Part shown: positions 1 to 5,992 of the stretch, piece after piece | Position numbering within the stretch: position 1 is the stretch's first letter | Layout: each line of letters begins with the position of its first letter | NCBI GenBank assembly: GCA_002331025.1 | Contig: DCYG01000044.1 | Span: forward strand, 169,161-176,841 | Length of the DNA: 7,681 bases | Direction: 5' to 3' | Source: Firmicutes bacterium UBA2116 | GTDB taxonomy: Bacteria; Bacillota; Clostridia; Tissierellales; Sedimentibacteraceae | Translations under genes and position numbers: made by a program | Notes under the pieces: model-generated | The model's database searches: none | Seen by the model: only the letters and a program-made list of their open reading frames with translations | Told to the model about the DNA's origin: nothing

Positions 1-26
1 TTGCGCTGCGCTCGGCTCAGACATGA
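1..26. repeat. Possible end of a dispersed repeat
   Basis: The first bases contain CGCTGCGCTCGG, nearly the same as CGCTGTCGCTCGG at 5080-5092 inside the repeat region near 5 kb. Both resemble the inward-facing end of a widespread bacterial repeat whose general form is TTCGCTNCGCTCAGAATGACA. The window edge cuts the element, so only this short stretch can be judged. The match could be chance. Confidence 0.3.
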
Positions 27-32
27 TATAAT
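24..32 (+). promoter_or_regulatory. Extended -10 promoter of the sensor-LuxR gene
   Basis: TGATATAAT is a full TATAAT (27-32) preceded by the extended -10 TG dinucleotide at 24-25. No good -35 lies 17 bases upstream; TTGCGC at 1-6 is 20 bases away. Extended -10 promoters can work without a strong -35. The predicted start of transcription near 39 gives a leader of about 44 bases before the ATG at 83. Confidence 0.5.
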
Positions 33-82
33 AAATACTATTAAGGAAATTAATGAATTTTGAATAGTTAAATGAGGTATAC

Positions 83-1618
83 ATGATAAAAAATCGTATT
101 AAGTATTCTATGAGAATCAGATTGTTTGTTCTATTGTTGGTCCTTGTTATTACTATGCTTACAGGTTTATTTATTATATTTTTAATCACGGGTAACATAA
201 ACATAGGCTTGAAAGACAGTGAAGAATTTATACTTAATAACCATACCGATGTTTCCGAGAAAATGAAAAAGTACTACGAAAATATTGCTGCGGAGGTTTT
301 AAGCTTCTCTAAAATTGTTTCGCTGGATATTGAAAGCAAGCTGGCTGATAAACAGCTTAATATAAATGATTTAACTAACAATCCCCATTTATTGGAGGAT
401 GTAATATCTAATGAGCTTAACCATGTTTTATTATATCTTAACAAATCTAAAAGCAGCGGAGCTTTTATAATAATGAATGCCACCGTAAATGATAAACTGC
501 CTGATTCAGAGAACTCCAAGGCAGGTATTTATTTGAAAAATTTAGAGCCCAATATTGTTCACTCGACCAGCCCCACTATTTATATGCTGATGGGCAATCC
601 TAATATTGCTTATAACAATAATATACCCCTTCACCCTAATTGGAAAATGGAGTTTAACATAAAAAATTCTCCCTATTACAATATACCGCTAAACTTTTCA
701 TCAAATGAAATCAAAACGCCAAAGCTGTATTATTGGAGTTCATGCTTTACATTGCCGGGAACATATGAAGAAATAATGACCTGTACAGCTCCTCTAAAGG
801 ATTCGAACGGAAATGTTTTTGGAATTTGCGGTCTGGATATAAGTTCTATGCTGTTTAAGCTTTCATTTATGCCTGATAAGGATATGTTTGAAAGGACATT
901 CAGCATACTTTCACCTATATCCGGAAATATGATTAAAGCAGAGCAAGCCCTTATAGCAGCTGACTATACAGCAAGAAACATTTTAAACGAAGAGGATATA
1001 AATATTTCGGATAACAAGAGAAAGCTCTATTTATACAAAAATGGAGATAAAAGCTTTCTGGGATATCATGACTTTATAAAGCTATATCCTGAAGATTCCT
1101 TATTTTCAAAAGATAAATGGATTTTATCCATAATGGTTCCGGAAAATGATGTTAATTCTTATGCATTAAAAACAAATTTGAGACTGTTAGCTGTTTGCTT
1201 CATTTTGATGTCGTCCGGTGTGCTGATTTCTTTTATAATCAGTAAATATTATATTAAGCCTATACATAATGCAATAAATATAATTAAACAAAATCCAAGC
1301 ACAGGTACAAAAACAAATATACCTGAATTTGATGACCTTATTGAATGCATATCAGCAAAAGAGGAAACTGACCCTGACTCATTAATTCTAAATGAATTTT
1401 TGAGCAATCTAAGGACACTTTCCCCTTCAGAACGTGCGGTATTTAATTTATATGCCGAAAATAACACGGCTAAGGAAATTGCGGAAAAACTGTTCTTAAG
1501 TATTAATACCATAAAAACTCATACTAAGCGTATATATGCTAAGCTAAACATAAAATCAAAGGATGAACTTTTGCTTTATGTTGAAATACTTAAGGAATCA
1601 GGCAAAAAGGTTACATAA
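83..1618 (+). CDS. Membrane-anchored Cache-like sensor with C-terminal LuxR-type DNA-binding domain
   Basis: This 511-residue protein looks like a one-component signal transducer. A short basic N-terminus is followed by a membrane helix at about residues 14-36. An extracytoplasmic segment of some 330 residues (about 37-365) comes next, then a second helix at about 368-390. A cytoplasmic linker with KPI, as found at the start of HAMP-like regions, leads to a LuxR/GerE helix-turn-helix at about 443-506. The HTH is recognised by LSPSERAVF, KEIAEKLFLS and NTIKTHTKRIYAKL. The outer segment includes APLKDSNGNVFGICGLDIS (236-254), typical of the last strands of a Cache sensor domain, so a small extracellular ligand is likely; its identity is unknown. 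No receiver or kinase domain is present, so the HTH would act while tethered to the membrane. GAGG at 74-77 supports the start. The 3' end overlaps mnmA by 8 bases. The HTH call is firm; the Cache call is moderate. Confidence 0.85.
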   Translation: MIKNRIKYSMRIRLFVLLLVLVITMLTGLFIIFLITGNINIGLKDSEEFILNNHTDVSEKMKKYYENIAAEVLSFSKIVSLDIESKLADKQLNINDLTNNPHLLEDVISNELNHVLLYLNKSKSSGAFIIMNATVNDKLPDSENSKAGIYLKNLEPNIVHSTSPTIYMLMGNPNIAYNNNIPLHPNWKMEFNIKNSPYYNIPLNFSSNEIKTPKLYYWSSCFTLPGTYEEIMTCTAPLKDSNGNVFGICGLDISSMLFKLSFMPDKDMFERTFSILSPISGNMIKAEQALIAADYTARNILNEEDINISDNKRKLYLYKNGDKSFLGYHDFIKLYPEDSLFSKDKWILSIMVPENDVNSYALKTNLRLLAVCFILMSSGVLISFIISKYYIKPIHNAINIIKQNPSTGTKTNIPEFDDLIECISAKEETDPDSLILNEFLSNLRTLSPSERAVFNLYAENNTAKEIAEKLFLSINTIKTHTKRIYAKLNIKSKDELLLYVEILKESGKKVT

Positions 1619-2687
1619 TCGTGCCGCCGCCGATAACAATATCCCCGTCATAAAATACAACGTGTTGACCGGGAGTTACGGCACGCTGTTTATTATTAAA
1701 TTCAACCAATATTCTTTCATCGTCAACAGGGTGCAATAATGCCTCCGTTTCTTTTTGGCTGTATCTGGTTTTTACGGTTGCCTTCATTGTTTGAGTCAGC
1801 TTTTCAACAGAAATCATATTAATATCGACTGCTGTAAGTCTGTTTTTATAAAGCTCTTCTTCACTTCCCAATGTAACAGTATTTGTATCTTTATTCTTAT
1901 CGATTACATACGCAGGCTTGCCAAGAGCAATACCGAGCCCTTTTCTCTGACCTACGGTGTAATGAATAATACCCTTATGCTCACCTATCGGCTTGCCATG
2001 AGTGTCTATGAAGCTGCCTTTTTTAGATTCAACGCTCATTTTATTCTCAAGGAATCCCGCATAATCTCCATCCTGAACAAAGCATATATCCTGACTGTCC
2101 GGTTTCCTTGCATTAATCAGATTTTTTTCTTCGGCTATTTTACGAACCTCGGATTTATACATGCTGCCTAACGGAAGTAATGTTCTTGATAAATCGTGCT
2201 GAGTCAATACGTACAATACATAGCTTTGATCCTTGGATTCATCAACTGCCTTTTTTAACAGATATCTTTTACTCACATTGTCAAATTCTATTTGAGCATA
2301 ATGACCGGTTGCAATATAATCCTTTTCCATCAACATTGCCCTTTGAATAAGCTTGCTGAATTTAATGTATCTGTTGCAGTCGATACACGGATTGGGAGTA
2401 TTTCCCGCTTCATAACTTCTTGCAAATTTCCGGATTACTTCATCCTTGAAAGTTTCTTTAAAATTAAACACGAAATGTTCTATCCCTAATTTATGGCACA
2501 CGCTTCTTGCATCTTCTATGTCCTCCAAGGAACAGCATGTTCTTGTTCTGCAAGATGTTAAAATATCCTCGTTGTCAAATAATTTCAATGTTGCTCCGCA
2601 TATATCATAGCCCTGGTCTCTAAGCAATACTGCCGCAACAGAACTGTCTACCCCGCCGCTCATAGCTACCATAACTTTTTTATTCAT
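1611..2687 (-). CDS. mnmA: tRNA-specific 2-thiouridylase MnmA
   Basis: MnmA makes the 2-thio group of uridine 34 in the tRNAs for Lys, Glu and Gln, using ATP and sulfur relayed from a cysteine desulfurase. The 358 residues match the family length. The ATP pyrophosphatase loop SGGVDSS is at residues 10-16. The catalytic region NPCIDCN holds C101 and C104. The second sulfur-transfer cysteine is C202 in DSQDICFV. GHYA (128-131), KDQSYVLY (152-159), YTVGQRKGLGI (243-253) and a C-terminal beta-barrel ending in GGGTI complete the pattern. An extra cysteine group near residues 46-64 (SCRTRTCCSLEDIEDARSVC) is, from memory, common in clostridial homologues. The start is set by AAAGGAG at 2694-2700, six bases from the ATG. 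No desulfurase gene is adjacent, so it is probably transcribed alone from the promoter at 2747-2775. Its 3' end overlaps the convergent sensor gene, leaving no room for a conventional terminator. Confidence 0.97.
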   Translation of the reverse strand: MNKKVMVAMSGGVDSSVAAVLLRDQGYDICGATLKLFDNEDILTSCRTRTCCSLEDIEDARSVCHKLGIEHFVFNFKETFKDEVIRKFARSYEAGNTPNPCIDCNRYIKFSKLIQRAMLMEKDYIATGHYAQIEFDNVSKRYLLKKAVDESKDQSYVLYVLTQHDLSRTLLPLGSMYKSEVRKIAEEKNLINARKPDSQDICFVQDGDYAGFLENKMSVESKKGSFIDTHGKPIGEHKGIIHYTVGQRKGLGIALGKPAYVIDKNKDTNTVTLGSEEELYKNRLTAVDINMISVEKLTQTMKATVKTRYSQKETEALLHPVDDERILVEFNNKQRAVTPGQHVVFYDGDIVIGGGTIM

Positions 2688-2700
2688 GTTTTTCTCCTTT

Positions 2701-2728
2701 AAAAAAACAGGACAATATTGTCCTGTTT
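2701..2728 (-). terminator. Perfect palindrome plus T7: tatC terminator and possible mnmA leader attenuator
   Basis: Positions 2705-2728 form a perfect 24-bp palindrome whose half is AAACAGGACAAT. Read on the - strand, it gives a hairpin of about 10 bp with an AUAU loop, followed by seven T (2707-2701), the form of an intrinsic terminator. It lies downstream of tatC, so it can end that transcript. It also lies downstream of the mnmA promoter at 2747-2775, at about +13 to +36 of the mnmA RNA, and abuts the mnmA ribosome binding site. It may therefore act as an attenuator, or as a DNA operator. On the + strand only three T follow the stem. Confidence 0.65.
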
Positions 2729-2746
2729 AAATTGTTATTATAAATT

Positions 2747-2775
2747 ATTATATAACTAATGATTTTTAATGTCAA
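2747..2775 (-). promoter_or_regulatory. Full-consensus sigma-A promoter for mnmA
   Basis: On the - strand, TTGACA (2775-2770) is separated by exactly 17 bases from TATAAT (2752-2747). All 12 hexamer bases and the spacer are optimal. Transcription should start near 2740, giving a leader of about 53 bases before the mnmA ATG at 2687. The -35 begins 5 bases past the tatC stop codon. A promoter this strong for a single tRNA-modification gene, with a terminator-like hairpin just downstream, suggests output is limited after initiation. Confidence 0.85.
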
Positions 2776-2779
2776 ACAG

Positions 2780-3538
2780 TTAGTTGTCATCCAATTCGGC
2801 TTTTTTCTTTTTTTCTTTTCTTTCAACAATGGAAGCAAACAGTACTCCGACTTCAAACAATAAAATCATAGGTACTGCAAGCAGTATTTGCGTTATAACC
2901 TCAGGCGGAGTAAGTATTGCAGCTACAATAAATATAATTAATATTGTATATTTTCTGTTTTTCTTTATGAAGCTTACGCTTATGATACGGAATCTTGTCA
3001 ATATAACCATAATTATAGGAAGCTCGAATATAATTCCGAATGATAAAAGAGTATTTATTACAAAGGTCAGATAACTGCTGAAGCTTATCATCTCTTCGAT
3101 TTCTTCAATCTGAAAGCCCATGAAGAATTGAAGCATTATCGGAAGTACTACTAAAAATGCAAACACTACTCCTGCTATGAAAAATATTCCCCCTACAAAC
3201 AATGAAGTAGCTATAGTCCTTTTTTCTTTTTTTTTCAAACCGGGACTTACAAAAATCCATATCTGCAAAATCAAAAATGGAGCAGATACTACAAAGCCGC
3301 TTATAACGGCAATTTTAACGTATGACAATAAAAGCTCCGCCGGAGCAATAAATACAAAATTTATATTTGGAGCTATATCAATTATATACTTGACTATCAT
3401 CTCAGAAAAACTATAGCTCACAAATATTGAAACAATCAAAACAACACTTGAATATATTAACCGCTTTCTAAGCTCTGTCAAATGTTCCACCAAGGTTAAG
3501 CTTTTTGCATCATCCTTTTCCTGTTTCTTACGCATCAT
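2780..3538 (-). CDS. tatC: Twin-arginine translocase subunit TatC
   Basis: TatC is the polytopic membrane receptor of the Tat system, which exports folded proteins with twin-arginine signal peptides. From ATG 3538 the protein has 252 residues, normal for the family. The cytoplasmic N-terminus carries the conserved HLTELRKRL (19-27). Six hydrophobic segments follow at about 28-45, 71-97, 112-136, 157-180, 197-210 and 214-236. The conserved FELP motif (171-174, with its key glutamate) and TPPEVITQ (210-217) are present. The C-terminal tail is highly charged. A GTG six bases upstream (3544) keeps the frame, but it forms part of the AAAAGG/GTG ribosome binding site, which suits ATG 3538 (5-base spacing). 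It lies 14 bases after panE, so the two are probably cotranscribed. No tatA-type gene is in the window, so its partner must be encoded elsewhere. Confidence 0.96.
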   Translation of the reverse strand: MMRKKQEKDDAKSLTLVEHLTELRKRLIYSSVVLIVSIFVSYSFSEMIVKYIIDIAPNINFVFIAPAELLLSYVKIAVISGFVVSAPFLILQIWIFVSPGLKKKEKRTIATSLFVGGIFFIAGVVFAFLVVLPIMLQFFMGFQIEEIEEMISFSSYLTFVINTLLSFGIIFELPIIMVILTRFRIISVSFIKKNRKYTILIIFIVAAILTPPEVITQILLAVPMILLFEVGVLFASIVERKEKKKKAELDDN

Positions 3539-3552
3539 TATCACCTTTTATA

Positions 3553-4467
3553 TTAATATAATTCTTCTATTGATTTAATTATGCAATACAACACATGATT
3601 TACAGGTGTAGGTATATTAAGTTTTTTACCCATTTCAATCACCGTTCCGGCAAAGTAATCAACCTCTGTTTTTCTTTTCGCCTCAACATCCTGAAGCATT
3701 GAAGTCCTACCGTTCGGAGAAAATCCGCTCATCAAGGTTACAAATTCCTCTATGTCTTCTTCTCTCAAATCAATGTCAGATGCTTTTGCAATCGCAAGAA
3801 CTTCCATCATTGCTTCTTTGTATAATGTTAAATTAGTATCTATGCTCGTTATTTTTCCATAAGGAGCTCTCGTTACTGCCGTTACCTGATTAGCTCCAAC
3901 ATTAAGCATGAACTTCTTCCAGATTGTGCGTATCATGTCAGGAAATACAATATTCTCTATACCGGCTTTGTTAAAGCAATCAGAGACAGCTTGTACATCT
4001 TCGGATATTGTAGTATTATCCGCTTCACCAAAATGTATTACCCCGTCAACCGTGTTGGTTACTCCTTCTTCCGTCCTCTGGGCATCGATTTTCATAGACA
4101 ATCCGTAAAGAACCTTGTTTTCCGGATATGCAGCATGAATTCTTGACCTTGCCGTTACTCCGTTTAGAAGTGTAATTAAAATTGTTTCCTTGCCGACAAA
4201 ATTTTTTACATCCTCTATTGCTTGTGATAGTTGATAATTCTTTACACAGAATATTATCAAGTCGATTTTTTTATTTAAATCACCGTTTGAAATAATTTCC
4301 GGATAAAATGTTTTGCCGTTCAGGGTAAACCCATCTTTTTTTAGTTTTTCCTTTCTGCTCTTATCAGCAATAACCGCAAAATCCGAACCGTATGTGTTGT
4401 ATAATAAATTTCCATAAACCGTGCCAACAGCACCCATTCCAATTAATGCAACTGATTTTATCTTCAT
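3553..4467 (-). CDS. panE: 2-dehydropantoate 2-reductase family protein (PanE/ApbA)
   Basis: This is an NADPH-dependent reductase of the ketopantoate reductase family. In the classic case it reduces 2-dehydropantoate to pantoate for coenzyme A synthesis. The 304-residue protein opens with a Rossmann fold, VALIGMGAVG (6-15). FCVKNYQL (73-80) and LLNGV (100-104) follow in the nucleotide-binding half. The C-terminal domain has the catalytic-lysine region IWKKFMLNVGANQVTA (182-197, probably K185). It also has SMLQD (256-260) and TEVDY (267-271), matching the family serine and glutamate with the E. coli spacing of 12. The first in-frame ATG (4473) is one base from AAGAGG (4480-4475), too close; ATG 4467 has seven-base spacing and is preferred. 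Clostridial genomes often carry several paralogues that act on other 2-keto acids. No panB, panC or panD is nearby, so the pantothenate role is inferred. Confidence 0.88.
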   Translation of the reverse strand: MKIKSVALIGMGAVGTVYGNLLYNTYGSDFAVIADKSRKEKLKKDGFTLNGKTFYPEIISNGDLNKKIDLIIFCVKNYQLSQAIEDVKNFVGKETILITLLNGVTARSRIHAAYPENKVLYGLSMKIDAQRTEEGVTNTVDGVIHFGEADNTTISEDVQAVSDCFNKAGIENIVFPDMIRTIWKKFMLNVGANQVTAVTRAPYGKITSIDTNLTLYKEAMMEVLAIAKASDIDLREEDIEEFVTLMSGFSPNGRTSMLQDVEAKRKTEVDYFAGTVIEMGKKLNIPTPVNHVLYCIIKSIEELY

Positions 4468-4541
4468 TTTCATACCTCTTTGTTAAATTATAACTAAATT
4501 AAATGTCACATGCATCTATAGGTGACGTCAAAACCTATTCT

Positions 4542-4570
4542 ATTATAACGGAATTAAATATATTATGCAA
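4542..4570 (-). promoter_or_regulatory. Candidate promoter of panE-tatC
   Basis: On the - strand, TTGCAT (4570-4565), a 17-base spacer and TATAAT (4547-4542) form a possible promoter with a perfect -10 and a weak -35. It would start near 4535 and leave a leader of about 65 bases. Within that leader lies an inverted pair, GTCAC (4505-4509) and GTGAC (4522-4526). A second TATAAT at 4492-4487 is too close to the ribosome binding site to be likely. Confidence 0.4.
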
Positions 4571-4587
4571 TGCAAATAACCATACTT

Positions 4588-4601
4588 TTGATTTAAATCA
4601 A
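4588..4601. promoter_or_regulatory. FNR box, perfect TTGAT-N4-ATCAA
   Basis: TTGATTTAAATCAA matches the E. coli FNR consensus in all ten defined positions. It lies inside a 16-bp perfect palindrome (4587-4602). Its centre, 4594.5, is 41.5 bases upstream of the start predicted from TATAAT at 4624-4629, the classic class II activator position. It is about 60 bases upstream of the candidate divergent panE start. The Crp/Fnr protein encoded at 6954-7661 has the matching recognition helix. Confidence 0.82.
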
Positions 4602-4623
4602 ATAAATATAATTTGAAATAGTG

Positions 4624-4629
4624 TATAAT
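4624..4629 (+). promoter_or_regulatory. Activator-type -10 of the HMA gene
   Basis: This is a perfect TATAAT whose -35 position (4601-4606, AATAAA) is poor and is partly covered by the FNR box. That is the usual pattern for a promoter depending on an activator. The predicted start near 4636 gives a 24-base leader. A second TATAAT at 4634-4639, with TTGAAA at 4613-4618 (15-base spacing), is a weaker alternative. Confidence 0.65.
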
Positions 4630-4659
4630 TGGGTATAATAGAAAAACGGAGGTATGTTT

Positions 4660-4875
4660 ATGAAAAAATTAACATTGCAGTTAGAAGAGCTTGGCTGCCC
4701 AAGCTGCGTAAAGAAAATCGAAACAGCATTGAAAAAACAGGACGGTGTAAATGAAGTGAGCGTATTATTCAACTCAAGCAAGGCAAGAATTGAATATGAT
4801 GAAGAAAAAATCGATCCTGACAATATATCCGAGGTTGTAACAAATTTAGGTTATGAAGTATTAAGCCGGAAGTAA
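4660..4875 (+). CDS. Small heavy-metal-associated (HMA) domain protein
   Basis: This is a single ferredoxin-like HMA domain of 71 residues, the size of copper chaperones and MerP-like proteins. It probably binds a soft metal ion in the cytoplasm, as there is no signal peptide. The metal site is GCPSC (C13 and C16) at the start of the first helix, with GYEVLS near the end as in other HMA domains. The usual GMTC core is replaced by GCPSC, so the residue before the first cysteine is glycine and copper specificity is uncertain. An ATG at 4654 is only one base from GGAGG (4648-4652). ATG 4660 has seven-base spacing and is the better start. No metal-transporting ATPase is adjacent. The promoter has a consensus FNR box, so expression is probably induced without oxygen. 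It is divergent from panE. Confidence 0.88.
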   Translation: MKKLTLQLEELGCPSCVKKIETALKKQDGVNEVSVLFNSSKARIEYDEEKIDPDNISEVVTNLGYEVLSRK

Positions 4876-4880
4876 GCAGA

Positions 4881-4906
4881 TGACCCAAATCTTTGATTTG
4901 GTGTCA
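4881..4906 (+). terminator. Hairpin just after the HMA gene
   Basis: CCAAATC (4885-4891) pairs with GATTTGG (4895-4901) around a TTT loop. TGAC and GTCA extend the stem across a bulged T. It starts five bases after the HMA stop codon, so it may end or protect that transcript. Only a short, mixed T stretch (CGTTTAT) follows, so it is a poor intrinsic terminator. Confidence 0.35.
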
Positions 4907-4913
4907 GTCGTTT

Positions 4914-5099
4914 ATCCTGAGCAGTAGCGAAATTTGCCCTAACCCCATTTGTCAGAGTGTTTTTTCTGAGAAATGGTGGTAGGGCATTCGCAACGAATTC
5001 TCAATGTTTGCGACCAAAGGGAGCTGAAACATTGATGAATGAGACTGGGGATCTCAGCACTTTAAAACCTGAGATTCCTCGCTGTCGCTCGGAATGACA
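4914..5099. repeat. Gene-free region of inverted repeats, probable dispersed repeat (MITE-like)
   Basis: The left end, ATCCTGAGCAGTAGCGA, resembles the reverse complement of the right end (5074-5099, ATTCCTCGCTGTCGCTCGGA and onward), with about 12 of 17 aligned bases matching. Both ends resemble a widespread bacterial repeat of the form TCATTCTGAGCGNAGCGAAGAAT. Inside are three more inverted pairs. One joins 4935-4950 with 4971-4986 (13 of 16), extended by GCGAA/TTCGC. The second is TCAATGTTT (5001-5009) with AAACATTGA (5027-5035). The third is ATCTCAG (5051-5057) with CTGAGAT (5069-5075). No coding potential is seen. It separates the convergent HMA and speE genes. Confidence 0.55.
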
Positions 5100-5143
5100 A
5101 GAACGGATGATTTGCGTTTATTCACAGCGATGACAAAATCAAA

Positions 5144-5992
5144 TCAGGCATTATCGAGTAAACTTTTTACATAATTAGGTAATGCAAAGCAGCCCTTATG
5201 TAACTCTGTATTATAATACCTCATATCAATTTTAATTGAATTCCGCCATTCCTCATTTAAATCCTTAACAGGGTCATATTTTTTAGAAGCGAATCCAAAC
5301 AACCAATGCCCTGATCCGTATGTCGGTATGTGAGCTTGATATACACGTGCTATTGGAAATACTTCCTTTATTTTTTTGTGAGCTTTTTGCATTGCTTCCT
5401 GCTCCCTTTTGTAATAAGGGCTCTCGTGCTGATTAACCAATATTCCGTCTTTTTTTAAGGCTTTGAAGCAATTTTCATAAAATTCCCTGGTAAAAAGTTC
5501 TTCACCGGGTCCTACGGGATCTGTAGAATCAACAATAATTAAATCATATTCATTTATTTTGGTTTTAACAAATTTAAGACCATCCTCAAAATACAATTTA
5601 ACCTTTTCACTGTGCAATTTTGAAGCTGTAAACGGTAAATGCTCTATAGAAATATCCACAACCTTTTTATCGATTTCTACCATTTCTATCTTTTCTATCG
5701 AGCTGTATCGTGTAAGCTCTCTTACCGTTCCGCCGTCTCCCGCACCTATAACCAATATATTTTTTATATTTGGGTTTACAGCCATGGGAACATGAGTTAT
5801 CATTTCATGGTATATAAATTCATCCTTTTCTGTAAGCATAACAAAATCATCTATTACCAATACCTTGCCAAACTCAGGTGTTTCAAAGACATCAATCTTC
5901 TGAAAATCACTTTGTTCGCTTACAATATGTCTGTCTATTCTTATTGAAAACCTGACATTATCCGTATGTTCTTCGGTAAACCATAATTCCAT
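5144..5992 (-). CDS. speE: Spermidine synthase (polyamine aminopropyltransferase) SpeE
   Basis: SpeE transfers the aminopropyl group of decarboxylated S-adenosylmethionine to putrescine, giving spermidine and methylthioadenosine in the cytoplasm. The 282 residues are typical. DEFIYHEM (57-64) lies in the N-terminal beta domain. The Rossmann-like core has GAGDGGTVREL (83-93), with E106 placed to bind the ribose. The active-site loop DSTDPVGPGEELF (155-167) holds the catalytic aspartate D155 and substrate aspartate D158. YGSGHW (225-230) matches the family YxSGHW motif. The usual DG before the substrate-gate region is DD here (48-49), a minor variation. The start overlaps the speD stop by one base (TGATG). 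Its ribosome binding site AGGAGG (6005-6000) lies inside speD, so translation is coupled. No clear terminator follows; the transcript may run into the repeat region. Confidence 0.96.
   Translation of the reverse strand: MELWFTEEHTDNVRFSIRIDRHIVSEQSDFQKIDVFETPEFGKVLVIDDFVMLTEKDEFIYHEMITHVPMAVNPNIKNILVIGAGDGGTVRELTRYSSIEKIEMVEIDKKVVDISIEHLPFTASKLHSEKVKLYFEDGLKFVKTKINEYDLIIVDSTDPVGPGEELFTREFYENCFKALKKDGILVNQHESPYYKREQEAMQKAHKKIKEVFPIARVYQAHIPTYGSGHWLFGFASKKYDPVKDLNEEWRNSIKIDMRYYNTELHKGCFALPNYVKSLLDNA

Noticed and set aside
1755..2171. A 138-codon ORF on the + strand inside mnmA, and similar ORFs opposite tatC and speE
   Set aside because: They lie antisense to well-conserved genes, lack family motifs and good ribosome binding sites, and their composition follows the gene on the other strand.
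2705..2728. Palindrome as a Rex, LexA, Fur or FNR operator
   Set aside because: The sequence (half AAACAGGACAAT) does not fit the known consensus of any of these, so no regulator is named.
4523..4530. TGACGTCA palindrome upstream of panE
   Set aside because: An 8-bp palindrome is expected by chance, and no bacterial regulator expected here is known to me to use it.
4893..4906. TTGATTTGGTGTCA as a second FNR box
   Set aside because: Only the first half matches; the second half is TGTCA, and the site is downstream of the HMA gene with no promoter beside it.
4880..4927. A 15-codon ORF starting at the ATG just after the HMA gene
   Set aside because: It has no ribosome binding site, overlaps the hairpin at 4881-4906 and the end of the repeat region, and resembles nothing known.
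4876..5143. CRISPR array or tRNA gene in the gene-free region
   Set aside because: There are no regularly spaced direct repeats, and the hairpins do not form a cloverleaf with T-loop or anticodon features.
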